Shown piece after piece: positions 15,343-23,303 of a stretch of DNA of 23,303 nucleotides. The notes under the pieces are model-generated. The model had not been told where the DNA came from, did not search any database, and saw only the letters and a program-made list of their open reading frames with translations. The DNA is from a bacterium UBP3_UBA6266 (GTDB lineage Bacteria > Auribacterota > UBA6266): positions 1 to 23,303 of the forward strand of contig DJVC01000004.1 of NCBI GenBank assembly GCA_002440765.1, written 5' to 3'. Both the position numbers and the translations under genes were made by a program. The stretch's first letter is position 1. Every line of letters begins with the position of its first letter.

Positions 15343-18243
15343 TTATCCTTTCTTCATATAGAGAATGCGTGTTTCTATATTCATATCGCTTGAATGTTTT
15401 TCGAACGCTTTTTTATATATTTCAAGCTGTCTATTGTATCTTTCTCCTCTGTAGTCGGACCATTTAAAATCAACTATTATTATCCTGTTGTTTTTTCTGT
15501 AAACACAATCAATCCTTCCGTTGATTTCATATCGCCCTTCCCTGAGAACAAACGGCAATTCCCTGTATACCTCATCGGCAGATTCCATTTCCCTGTACTC
15601 GGGCGTTTCGACAAATCTTTCAACCTCCGGGGCAACTTTAAGGGCCTCAGTCTCAGACAATTTATGCTTAAGCAGTCTTAGAATATCCTTTTTTGAATCC
15701 ATGTGTTCCAGAGTGTAATGAATAGCCGTTCCGATAGTTTCCTTTTTATCCGCGCGGGACTCATCTTCAATATCCGAAGATGTATCCTCTTCCTGTTCCA
15801 TAATATCCCTGGAAAGCATATATCCTTCCTTATCAAGATACCGCGAGACGCTTATTTTTTCAACAGGCGGATTCAACACATCCATATCGGTATCGGCAAA
15901 TTCCATGTTTTGCCCCACATCCAGTTCTACAACGCCGGGGGTTTTCCCCGAAGCTGTTTCTGCCGGACTTTCATATCTGTTTTCGATATAAATATCCCGC
16001 GCCGGAGAAACATTCTTAAGGCAATCAAACCATGTGTTAAGGTTTTTTCCCTTTTCTCTGGATTCCGGCGTCTTGTTCAGGCAGGAAACAATCAACACAT
16101 CTCTGGCCCGCGTAACGGCGACATACAACAGCCTTTTTTCTTCTTCGCTTCTTTCATATTTTGTTCTGTTTTTTTCTTTTTCATAATTGGAAGTTTCCCA
16201 GTATTTATTCATTTTGAACGCAAACGTCCCGTTATGTCTTATAATCACCTTATCCCCGATAAATCTTCCCGACGATGTGTCGGGAATGATTACAATGGGG
16301 AACTGCAGCCCTTTGGACCTGTGAACCGTCATCAGCTTCACCGAATTATCGCCTTCTCCGGACACCGAAGCAAGCCCCTCATCCGACTCAAAACTTATAT
16401 CATCGATAAACCTCTGGGCTATGTTTTCCAGAGAGTCATAACCCGAGGATTCCATGGCGCGTATTTTTCCTATAAGCTTTCTAACGTTGGCAATTCTTAT
16501 ATCCCCGTCGGCAAGTTTTGCCAGGGCACTAAAATATGAAACCCTCTCCAGAAACTCGGACAATAATTCGGACGGGGTGCGGGTGCTTTTTTTCTGCCTT
16601 ACATCCAGCAAAATGCCGTCCAATTTTTGAACAGCGTTTTTTCTCCCGCCATTCAAAAACTTTTCGGGTTTCAGTATTTTATTTTCCAGTTTCCCGCAGA
16701 CTATCCGGTTATCATCCGCTGTTGACGCAAAAGATCTCAAAAGGCTCGCATATGCAAGCTCATCCCGCGCATTGGACATAACATTCAAAAAATTCAGTGA
16801 GTCACGCACTTCAAATCTTGACAAAAACCCGGAATTGCTCATAACAAAATAAGGGATGCCGCGCTCCTGCAGGCATTTTTCGTAGATATCGACTTTGGTC
16901 AGTTTGCGGAATAAAATTGCGATATCCGAATAAAGGGGGTTCTCTTCTTTCCCGTTCCTGAACACTTTCACTTCCTTCCCGTTTAAAGTGCCTTCCTCCG
17001 CCATCTGCTTAATAAGCACGCTCAGGTATTCCGCCTCCTTTTTTCTCTGCGCTTCGGCGGTTTCAAATCCTTCCCTGTTAAACAACCTGTAAACACTGCC
17101 GGAATCATGCGTTTCTTTTCTCTTCGCTTTAATAAGGTCTCCGGTTTTATCGAAGTCAGATATAATAAGCATTGAAAGATTATTTATATAATCCAGTATT
17201 TCCTTCTGGCTTCTCCTGTTCTCCCTTAAAGACCTCTTAAGCCCTATTTGTTCTCGGATTTTACTGAATATCGCGGGATCCGCATTTCTCCAGCCGTAAA
17301 TAGACTGCTTAAAATCACCCACGACAATTATTTTGTCGGACAGCTGAATTTCGGCGATATTTCCGGCAAGGGTCTCCTCTCTCTCGGAAAGCCACAGAAT
17401 AAACTCCATCTGGATATTGTCCGTATCCTGGGCCTCGTCGAGTATTATCAATTTATATCTTTTTTTTATCTCCTGTCTTACGTCTTTATGATCCCTCAAT
17501 AAATTCCTGGCTTTGATAAGGATTTCATCATATGTAATCCTGTTTTGTTTAAGTTTTTCATACCTTTCAAGGACATCATCCGCAATCTCCGCAAGACATA
17601 AAGAAATCTGTTTTATTTCATCTTTCTCATTTTTAACGGACTTCGAAACAAAGTTTTTCACTTTTCCGGAAATATCCGCAGCCCGGAAATTATTTACAAT
17701 ATCAAAAACATAATTCTCAAAACCGCTCTGAAATCCTTTCTTTTCGAGAGGGAGGACGGCAAGAACCCTGTTAAGAACCGCATCTTCGCCGGAATCAATC
17801 CTTGAAACCACCGCCTGCCTTAACGCTTTTCTCAGAATTTTCCGTTTGTCCTCATCTATTATTTCCGGGTCCGGGTCTATATCCGCATAGGAGCAGAATT
17901 CTCTTAATATTTTTACCGCAAATGAATGTATTGTTGATATCTGGATTTCATCTATTACTCTTACATAATCAAACCGTTCGCGAAAATCCGATCCTTTTGC
18001 CGTTTCCAGAAGTATTTCTTTTGCTCTTTCCTTAAAATCTCCCGCAGCTTTTTTCGTAAATGTTATGCAGCATATGGAGGCCGCTATTTCCTTTCTCTCT
18101 TTAGCATTACGTCCTTCTTCAATCAACCGTATTACCTTATTCATCGCAAAAGTTGTCTTCCCTGTTCCCGCAGAGGCGGAAATCGCGGCTTTCGTTTTGG
18201 TGTTTAGAACATCTTCTATCTGTTTTTCCCATTTATATTTCAT
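15343..18243 (-). CDS. addA: AddA-like UvrD-family helicase/nuclease
   Basis: 966 residues from the ATG at 18243, chosen because it overlaps the upstream stop as ATGA; a longer in-frame start at 18303 would run 60 bases into addB. SF1A helicase motifs are intact: Walker A SASAGTGKT (22-30), motif II LIILDEAQDTD (about 265-275), motif III VVGDFKQSIYGWRNA (307-321), motif V VKLMTVHRSKGLQF (635-648) and motif VI LLYVAVTRARD (705-715). A C-terminal RecB/PD-(D/E)XK nuclease follows: GTAIHYTLEHM (838-848), GRIDCVY, VDFKW (about 924-928) and RQLEIYKKAF (938-947). With the upstream AddB-like subunit it should unwind and resect double-strand DNA ends to load RecA. It is somewhat shorter than Bacillus AddA. 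Confidence 0.9.
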   Translation of the reverse strand: MKYKWEKQIEDVLNTKTKAAISASAGTGKTTFAMNKVIRLIEEGRNAKERKEIAASICCITFTKKAAGDFKERAKEILLETAKGSDFRERFDYVRVIDEIQISTIHSFAVKILREFCSYADIDPDPEIIDEDKRKILRKALRQAVVSRIDSGEDAVLNRVLAVLPLEKKGFQSGFENYVFDIVNNFRAADISGKVKNFVSKSVKNEKDEIKQISLCLAEIADDVLERYEKLKQNRITYDEILIKARNLLRDHKDVRQEIKKRYKLIILDEAQDTDNIQMEFILWLSEREETLAGNIAEIQLSDKIIVVGDFKQSIYGWRNADPAIFSKIREQIGLKRSLRENRRSQKEILDYINNLSMLIISDFDKTGDLIKAKRKETHDSGSVYRLFNREGFETAEAQRKKEAEYLSVLIKQMAEEGTLNGKEVKVFRNGKEENPLYSDIAILFRKLTKVDIYEKCLQERGIPYFVMSNSGFLSRFEVRDSLNFLNVMSNARDELAYASLLRSFASTADDNRIVCGKLENKILKPEKFLNGGRKNAVQKLDGILLDVRQKKSTRTPSELLSEFLERVSYFSALAKLADGDIRIANVRKLIGKIRAMESSGYDSLENIAQRFIDDISFESDEGLASVSGEGDNSVKLMTVHRSKGLQFPIVIIPDTSSGRFIGDKVIIRHNGTFAFKMNKYWETSNYEKEKNRTKYERSEEEKRLLYVAVTRARDVLIVSCLNKTPESREKGKNLNTWFDCLKNVSPARDIYIENRYESPAETASGKTPGVVELDVGQNMEFADTDMDVLNPPVEKISVSRYLDKEGYMLSRDIMEQEEDTSSDIEDESRADKKETIGTAIHYTLEHMDSKKDILRLLKHKLSETEALKVAPEVERFVETPEYREMESADEVYRELPFVLREGRYEINGRIDCVYRKNNRIIIVDFKWSDYRGERYNRQLEIYKKAFEKHSSDMNIETRILYMKKG

Positions 18244-21200
18244 GTTTTCGGGCCCCAGTCTTCGGCTATCCTGCAAAAATAAGGGAACTCGCAGTTCCTG
18301 CAATCAACCTGCCTGTCAAAAGGGTGTGCGGGAAACTCCATGTCGATAACAGCTTTTTTGAATCTCATTATTTTTTCGGAAAGGATTTCCTCCCAGTCGC
18401 CCGATACGGCGATTTCCGAAAAGAATTCCGCTTTTTCATCAAAGGGGTCGGCTTTTAAAAGGAAATAACATGCCCTGATTTCCGTCGGGTTTTTTATACC
18501 CAGATTTTTCTGCGCGGTTTGTTCTGAAAGGACCAGTTTATAAAGAGCGGCCTGGGCCAGATACCCTTCGCGAAAATCTTCTTCGCTTCTGACCTGCCTG
18601 CTTGTTTTATAATCGACCACATAAACTATGCCTGTTTTCGAAATATCTATTCTGTCTATATACCCGTTCAGTATTATCCTTTCGCCGCGTATACCGGTTA
18701 CGAATTTCTTAAACGGGAATTCAGCCCTGATAAAGTCCGTTTTCCCGGGTCCTATCGGGGATTTTTCTTCAAGCTTCAGAAAGTTCCTGAGGATTTCGGT
18801 CATCTCTTCTTTCTTTACCGACCACAATTCCCTCCTGCCTGTCAGATTGTTCTGCTCATATGAATTAAAAATTCCGCCGGCAATATCCAATAAAAGCTTT
18901 TCTCCGCCCTTTCCTTTCCTCTCTTTGCAGAAATTTTCCAGCACCTCATGGATAATGGTACCTTCATCCATAACATCAATATAGAGTTCCGGCCTCGGAA
19001 AATCTCTCATTTTCATGAGTGACTGCATAAAATATCTGAACGGGCATCTTAGAAACGCCTCCAGCGCGGTTGCGTTAAACGAAAATGCCCCGTCCTGAAA
19101 AAATTTATCCGATAAAAAACGGTGGATCTCCTCGGAAGAATAAAAACCCCTGTAATCTTTAGCATCACCCGGCGCGATGACATTAGGATTTCTCATAAAC
19201 ACGCTGTCATTCTGCTCCAGCTCCCGCTGCAACCCGCCGGGCCGTAAAAGGAGTTTCTTCCCCCTGCTTTTTTTTGCGATTGAGACCAGCAGGTCTGTTC
19301 TGGATGCGGCATCATCCGGTTCACTTATCATAGAGGAGGGCGGGATTTTTTTTATTTCAAGCGTCGAAACCATTTTCCCATCCTTCCCCGATGAAAACAT
19401 CATTTCTATTTCTTCGAGGAATACGGATTTTTTTCTGTCTTCCCGGGTCTCCTCAGTAAACGGGACTGTGAATATGCATTTGTCCGAAATATTCAGAAAA
19501 CTTCTGTAAAAAATATTTCTGTCTACAATTTCTTCATCGGCCGATTTTTGAACCGGCAGCATTCCTTTTTCGTCCAGTATACAGTTCAGGGCTTCTATAT
19601 CGGCGTCTTTAAGTATAAGTCCTTCTGTTTTACGGGACGGGAACTCGCCTTCTACCATCCCGCAAAAAATGCCTATTTTGAAATTCATGCCATCCGTATC
19701 AAAAGGCGTCAATATTTTTACAGCGTTCAGGTTGTTTTTTTCATGTATAACTTCTCTTTCGGCCAGGCTTTCTATCATTTCCTTAAACTGGGCGACAGTC
19801 ACAACAGACGACCCCATGATATTATCCGGACAGGCCTCTATTTTATCCAGCAGTCCGTACACCGCGGATACTTCATCGGCAATCATATTTCCGGTATAGT
19901 AACGGCTTATAAAATCTCTTAACCATTCTGAAAAATCCTTTGCTGTCCGTTCAGCTTCAAACGAAACATCCCGGATAAACCCGCAAAGAAATCCATCTAA
20001 TTTTTTCACATCTGAAATATCAATCCCGGTATTTATAAAATCTCTTGTTTCCCTGCCTTTTCCGGCGAGCCAGTTCAAACACCCGTCAACGGGTTTATTG
20101 TCCGCTGACAAATATCCGCAAAGGCAAAGGATAAGCCCGGCGACATCTTTGTCTATACCTATATCGGCAAAATACGGCGCGCCGATTATCCTGGTAATAT
20201 TTTCCCTGGAAAAATGATCTTCAGCCAGCGACAATACAAGCATCAGGTCTTTGTAAAAGTTGGTACGCTGCAGCTGCCTTCCGCGCCTGAAATAATACGG
20301 GATGTCAGCCCTGTTGAAATATTGTCTTATGTAGTCATCATAAAGCGATATTTTTTTCGTTATCACCACGATATCCGAAGGCTTCAAATATTTTTCGCTG
20401 TAAAGATGTTTTTTTATGCGGAGGGCTATCTCTTTTACTTCTAAATCTCTGTCCGCGGCTTCAACTATGCTGATTGAACCGTCTTTCGTCTTTGCTTCAT
20501 TATTCACAGCCCTGAAAAGGTTTTTCTGGGCAAATGCCAAATCGGAAGGCTGCCTCGCGCTACCCGAAACGGTGTCATCAACCCTGATGTTGCCCGGATT
20601 CATCTGTTTTAAGTACCTGTATGAAGATATACCCGCTTCAAATGCCGCATTGCTTTCCTCGCAGGGGAAATACACAGTAACTTTTATTCCTCTATCGGCA
20701 AAAATTTCGAGCAGTTTCAATTGCACGTTTGTGAGCTGATACCTTGACCTTACCACAATTTTTTTTATGCCTTTTAAAAACAACGGTGTTTCTCCCGTTT
20801 TCCTGAGCGCATCTACAACCAACCAGCCCATATCATCATAATCATGGCAAAAACCGGCGTATCCGGAGTAGATATTGGAAAAATCGGATAATCGTTTTGC
20901 CGACAGTTTTCCGCCCGTATTATTGTCAATATGGATTTTCAGTATTGCGGGCCCAACGGCGGCTTTTTTAAGTATTTTCACGCTCCTTTTCAAATCCCTT
21001 ATAAAACCGGGTTTTGAAAAAACAGAATAAAAATATTTTTTTTCCCTGTCGTTAAAATAACCGGAACAAATCCTCTTGAGGATTATCTCTTTTTCAAAGT
21101 CAGTTATAAAACGCTCCTCAAGAAGCTCCGCCGCAAGATTAAGCAGGATCTTTCCGAATGTATAGAAGGTATGGTTAAAGTAGACTTCTTTTCCCATCTC

Positions 21201-21263
21201 CCTGATATATTCCGAAACGGCAAGAGGGGAAGGAAAAATCTCTATTGTTTCACGAGAAAGCAT
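18240..21263 (-). CDS. addB: AddB-like nuclease/scaffold subunit with Fe-S cysteines
   Basis: 1007 residues. The N-terminal two thirds look like the helicase-related scaffold (VRSRYQLTNVQLKLLEIFA near 171, SDIVVITKK near 296, FKIGIFCGMVEGEFP near 528) but have no Walker A, so this subunit is unlikely to be a motor. The C-terminus is a RecB-type nuclease with four cysteines framing it, Cys740 (LRCPFRYF), Cys988, Cys991 and Cys997 (CRNCEFPYFC), the pattern that binds a 4Fe-4S cluster in AddB. Nuclease motifs are GTIIHEVLE (His772), GYIDRID (Asp870), VVDYKTS (Asp884, Lys886) and QAALY (Gln904). It overlaps addA by 4 bases and follows a membrane-protein gene by 28 bases. Confidence 0.88.
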   Translation of the reverse strand: MLSRETIEIFPSPLAVSEYIREMGKEVYFNHTFYTFGKILLNLAAELLEERFITDFEKEIILKRICSGYFNDREKKYFYSVFSKPGFIRDLKRSVKILKKAAVGPAILKIHIDNNTGGKLSAKRLSDFSNIYSGYAGFCHDYDDMGWLVVDALRKTGETPLFLKGIKKIVVRSRYQLTNVQLKLLEIFADRGIKVTVYFPCEESNAAFEAGISSYRYLKQMNPGNIRVDDTVSGSARQPSDLAFAQKNLFRAVNNEAKTKDGSISIVEAADRDLEVKEIALRIKKHLYSEKYLKPSDIVVITKKISLYDDYIRQYFNRADIPYYFRRGRQLQRTNFYKDLMLVLSLAEDHFSRENITRIIGAPYFADIGIDKDVAGLILCLCGYLSADNKPVDGCLNWLAGKGRETRDFINTGIDISDVKKLDGFLCGFIRDVSFEAERTAKDFSEWLRDFISRYYTGNMIADEVSAVYGLLDKIEACPDNIMGSSVVTVAQFKEMIESLAEREVIHEKNNLNAVKILTPFDTDGMNFKIGIFCGMVEGEFPSRKTEGLILKDADIEALNCILDEKGMLPVQKSADEEIVDRNIFYRSFLNISDKCIFTVPFTEETREDRKKSVFLEEIEMMFSSGKDGKMVSTLEIKKIPPSSMISEPDDAASRTDLLVSIAKKSRGKKLLLRPGGLQRELEQNDSVFMRNPNVIAPGDAKDYRGFYSSEEIHRFLSDKFFQDGAFSFNATALEAFLRCPFRYFMQSLMKMRDFPRPELYIDVMDEGTIIHEVLENFCKERKGKGGEKLLLDIAGGIFNSYEQNNLTGRRELWSVKKEEMTEILRNFLKLEEKSPIGPGKTDFIRAEFPFKKFVTGIRGERIILNGYIDRIDISKTGIVYVVDYKTSRQVRSEEDFREGYLAQAALYKLVLSEQTAQKNLGIKNPTEIRACYFLLKADPFDEKAEFFSEIAVSGDWEEILSEKIMRFKKAVIDMEFPAHPFDRQVDCRNCEFPYFCRIAEDWGPKT

Positions 21264-21291
21264 TTTATATTCCGGTAAATTTTTAAATCAG

Positions 21292-21951
21292 TTAATACTT
21301 GATCCTGCACCGCGATTTCGGGACGGAGCGATACATCACATCCCCTAAAACAACCAGCAGAGCCATACACCAGAAGGAAACTTTCATGCCGTAATACGCG
21401 CTGCCGTTAATCATATGAGGGGACATCCACAAAACATATATCAACGCAAAAATTGCCTGATAAACCCCTCTTTTTCTCTCATCTTCCTTCCTGCTTAGAA
21501 CGGTATGGATGAAAGCCGTTAAAAAAATCAATATCACGGCAATCCCGATACAGGCTAAAACACAGCTGTAAAAATCGATTCTCCCGCTGTTAAAAAAAGT
21601 TATAAAACCGCTAATCATAACACAGCACACATATGAGAGTACTCCAAACGTAAAAACCATGAACAGGTTTTTCTCGAACGCGGCCGATTCCTCCCTTTTC
21701 ATGATAATCCGGAAATTCAGACAGGCAATAAGCAGTCCCCCGAAGTAAGGCAGGGCATACTGCCACACCTTATCAAAAAATATCCTGGCTGACTCTATGG
21801 CCGCAATGCTCTCAAGGTTAAATTCTTTATAGGGATAGATATCCCCTCCGCACCCTTTGACAGACGGCAGAAAAAAACATACGAACAATATCAATCCGGC
21901 AACGGAAGATAAGGAGCCGCCGGAAACTCTTATAGCTTTGCGAAAGTCCAT
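21292..21951 (-). CDS. Six-helix integral membrane protein, unknown function
   Basis: 219 residues from the ATG at 21951, preferred because GAGGA lies 9 bases upstream; an ATG three codons earlier (21960) directly abuts that site. Six hydrophobic segments at about 14-32, 63-82, 95-119, 127-152, 164-180 and 187-207 suggest a polytopic inner-membrane protein. A CGG motif with Cys (VKGCGGDIYPY near 34) follows the first helix. I do not recognise a family; no transport or enzyme motif is visible. It begins the run leading to addB-addA, with a 28-base gap, and has no clear promoter directly upstream. Confidence 0.78.
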   Translation of the reverse strand: MDFRKAIRVSGGSLSSVAGLILFVCFFLPSVKGCGGDIYPYKEFNLESIAAIESARIFFDKVWQYALPYFGGLLIACLNFRIIMKREESAAFEKNLFMVFTFGVLSYVCCVMISGFITFFNSGRIDFYSCVLACIGIAVILIFLTAFIHTVLSRKEDERKRGVYQAIFALIYVLWMSPHMINGSAYYGMKVSFWCMALLVVLGDVMYRSVPKSRCRIKY

Positions 21952-22092
21952 ATTCCTCATTCCTCTTCCCTGACAAAAACAGCGGGAGACAATAATTTCA
22001 AGGAGCCTCTTTTTTACGGGCGGCCACGGCGACTAAAAGGCAAGCAAGTAAAAAAAAGGAGCTCAGTAAGTCTCGGCACCCTGTGAAATTCG

Positions 22093-22116
22093 AAAAATCT
22101 CCGGCCCCCGGAGATT
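22093..22116 (-). terminator. Intrinsic terminator after queCF
   Basis: On the minus strand AATCTCCGG (22116-22108), loop GGG, CCGGAGATT (22104-22096), then a T-run. The 9-base perfect stem plus Ts fits a rho-independent terminator for the queC-queF transcript. Confidence 0.6.
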
Positions 22117-22121
22117 CATAA

Positions 22122-22171
22122 AATCTCAGGGATTAAGTCCCTGGAATTGTTTTACAATTCCCAGGGAGATT
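22122..22171. repeat. Nested inverted repeat with alternative hairpins
   Basis: Outer arms AATCTC (22122-22127) and GAGATT (22166-22171) enclose two overlapping hairpins: CAGGGA/TCCCTG (22127-22132 with 22138-22143) and CCCTGGAATTG/CAATTCCCAGGG (22139-22149 with 22155-22166, one bulged base). They share CCCTG, so they cannot both form. It could be a terminator pair, a switch or part of a dispersed repeat; the sequence alone cannot decide. Confidence 0.55.
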
Positions 22172-22244
22172 GACTACCCGATATTTTCTTCAAAAATTTC
22201 AGAGCAGGACTTACAAATTAGTTGTCGAACCAGGCCATTTTGCA

Positions 22245-22652
22245 TTAAAAACCATCCCTTGCTTCAACTGTTATGCCGATGCCGCCTCTTGTTTTAAATA
22301 CAGCCGTAACCTTCGCGCGTTTCGGCCGTGCTGTTTTTACAATATCGTCTAAAATCCTGTTGGCGATATCTTCCGCAAACATCCCGACATTCCTGAAAGA
22401 AAAAAGATACAGTTTCAGTGATTTGGATTCTATGCATTTCTCAGCCGGAATATATTCTATTTCTATTCTGGCAAAATCAGGCTGGCCGGTGACAGGGCAT
22501 ATAGAAGTGAATTCATCGGTTTCAAATTTTATATTATAATCCCTGTTTATTATATTGGCAAATGTCTCGAGTCCGGCATTATCCGGGGATTTCGGATAAA
22601 CCGTTTTTGCTTTTCCCAGCAGCGTTAAGTTTTTCAACCTTGATTCTTTCAT
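22245..22652 (-). CDS. queF: QueF-type 7-cyano-7-deazaguanine reductase
   Basis: 135 residues, the short unimodular form. QueF reduces preQ0 nitrile to preQ1 with NADPH in the cytoplasm during queuosine synthesis. Catalytic Cys52 (FTSICPVTGQPDFA) and Asp59 are present, as is the ESKSLKLY substrate/NADPH motif (75-82). In Bacillus QueF the next element is FRNHG.FHE, with catalytic His and Glu; here it reads FRNVGMFAED, so both His positions are Val and Ala (Ala93) while Glu94 is kept. The C-terminus has the usual RGGIGI motif but ends soon after. The start ATG overlaps the queC stop (ATGA), so the two are co-translated. The family call is firm; full activity is less certain because of the missing His. 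Confidence 0.9.
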   Translation of the reverse strand: MKESRLKNLTLLGKAKTVYPKSPDNAGLETFANIINRDYNIKFETDEFTSICPVTGQPDFARIEIEYIPAEKCIESKSLKLYLFSFRNVGMFAEDIANRILDDIVKTARPKRAKVTAVFKTRGGIGITVEARDGF

Positions 22653-23303
22653 TTGGCATACCTCAGAGGATCTTTGATTCCCGCTTCCTTAAACCCATTT
22701 TTCCTTATAACACATGAGTCGCACTCTCCGCAGGCAGTTGATTTCATAACGGGGTCATAACAACTATGCGTTTTTGAAAAATCCACGCCAAGAGCCGCGC
22801 CTGTCCTGATTATATCAGATTTCCTCATTTTAACGAGAGGACTGTGTATTTTTATTCCGTTTTTGCCGGCAGGCTTAACCGCCAGCGCGGCCATCTTTTG
22901 ATACGCTCTCAGATATTCCGGCCTGCAGTCGGGATAACCGCTGTAATCAACAGCATTTACCCCGATAAATATATCTTTTGCACCTATGGTCTCGGCCCAT
23001 GCCAGCGCAACCGAAAGGAATATCGTGTTTCTCGCGGGGACATATGTAGAAGGTATGACACAGGCCGTCCTTCCTGTTCTTCTCCTCTTGGGAACCTTAA
23101 TACCTGAAGTCAGGGCAGACCCTCCTATCTTCCTCATGTCAAGGCGGAACACCATATGTTTTCTCGCTTTTACCGCTGCGGCAATTTGTTTCGCGCAGGC
23201 AATTTCTGTTTTGTGGCGCTGGCCGTAATCAAAAGTCAGGGCGTATATGTCAAATCCCCCTGATTTGGCCATAGCGGCGACTGTAGCCGAATCCAATCCT
23301 CCG
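22649..23303 (-). CDS. queC: QueC 7-cyano-7-deazaguanine synthase, N-terminus outside window
   Basis: The frame runs off the right edge: the first visible codons read GGLDSATV, the end of the SGGLDS pyrophosphate-binding loop, so the start lies beyond 23303 and the TTG at 23296 is not a real start. QueC uses ATP and ammonia to turn 7-carboxy-7-deazaguanine into preQ0. Other family motifs are visible: TFDYGQRH, STYVPARNTIFLS, GVNAVDYSGYPDCRPEY, and the zinc-binding cysteines HSCYDP...ACGECDSC near the C-terminus. It is translationally coupled to queF, giving the last two steps to preQ1 together. Confidence 0.95.
   Translation of the reverse strand, partial: GGLDSATVAAMAKSGGFDIYALTFDYGQRHKTEIACAKQIAAAVKARKHMVFRLDMRKIGGSALTSGIKVPKRRRTGRTACVIPSTYVPARNTIFLSVALAWAETIGAKDIFIGVNAVDYSGYPDCRPEYLRAYQKMAALAVKPAGKNGIKIHSPLVKMRKSDIIRTGAALGVDFSKTHSCYDPVMKSTACGECDSCVIRKNGFKEAGIKDPLRYAK

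Larger units (their letters stand above)
21961..22244. other. Intergenic region with nested inverted repeats
   Basis: 284 bases between queF and the membrane-protein gene with no supportable reading frame. It holds two GC-rich inverted-repeat structures (22096-22116 and 22122-22171), an 8-T run on the minus strand near 22050-22057 and no clear sigma70 promoter. The GC-rich central part differs in style from the AT-rich gaps elsewhere in the window. Confidence 0.6.

Noticed and set aside
15703..16539. 278-codon plus-strand open frame
   Set aside because: It lies opposite the AddA helicase motif V/VI and nuclease region, whose conserved motifs prove the minus-strand reading.
18244..18303. 20-residue N-terminal extension of AddA
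   Set aside because: It overlaps the Fe-S cysteine end of addB and lacks a ribosome-binding site; the ATGA overlap at 18240-18243 is a better start.
22200..22240. tRNA-like string GTCGAACCAGGCC
   Set aside because: No acceptor or anticodon stem can be paired around it; chance similarity to a T-loop.
23294..23296. TTG as the start of queC
   Set aside because: The codon is the Leu of the GGLDS loop and upstream codons continue the motif; the gene is simply cut by the window.
1..23303. CRISPR arrays, insertion sequences, rRNA, integrase or attachment sites
   Set aside because: No regularly spaced repeats, transposase or recombinase motifs, or RNA gene signatures were seen on either strand.

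Overview
The window looks like chromosome of an uncultured Gram-negative bacterium. The evidence is a TolC-type outer-membrane channel, a PEP-CTERM surface-sorting signal, a type IV prepilin-like protein with an H-X9-DG motif, and queuosine (preQ0/preQ1) genes. Base composition is moderate (low-to-mid 40s % GC by eye). Very long secreted proteins, PEP-CTERM and H-X9-DG prepilins together suggest the PVC/Omnitrophota-like candidate phyla, but that placement is inferred from gene style, not from a marker gene. Every gene I can support is on the minus strand, so transcription runs from high to low coordinates.

From right to left: (1) 22245-23303 holds the 3' part of queC, whose 5' end lies outside the window, coupled to queF by an ATGA overlap. 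An intergenic stretch follows with a GC-rich terminator hairpin and a second nested inverted repeat. (2) 21951-13848 is a tightly packed six-gene run: a six-helix membrane protein, an AddB-like nuclease/scaffold, an AddA-like helicase-nuclease (ATGA overlap), a DJ-1/PfpI protein, a small secreted HEAT-repeat protein and a membrane-anchored coiled-coil protein. AddAB would process double-strand DNA ends; the other four have no obvious recombination role. (3) 13773-12333 is a two-gene unit with a good sigma70-type promoter. It encodes two small secreted jelly-roll proteins, one ending in a PEP-CTERM anchor and one without, and ends in a hairpin with a T-tract. (4) 12306-9817 holds a prepilin-like protein and a secreted protein with a carbohydrate-binding-like domain plus an alpha/alpha-toroid domain. 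(5) 9806-1 begins with an extended -10 promoter and encodes a 1321-residue TolC-family protein, a 1661-residue secreted toroid/beta-repeat protein with a C-terminal membrane anchor, and a cytoplasmic-looking protein cut by the window edge.

The main discovery candidate is the TolC-family gene. Normal TolC is a roughly 450-residue protomer with two internal repeats and works as a homotrimer. This chain carries six such repeats, i.e. three divergent protomers in tandem, so one polypeptide could form the whole 12-strand barrel and alpha-helical tunnel. It lies between two secreted proteins that share a related toroid domain with glycosidase/lyase-like architecture. No periplasmic adaptor or inner-membrane pump is in the window. 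Taken together this suggests a dedicated surface-glycan or export system, which is inference.
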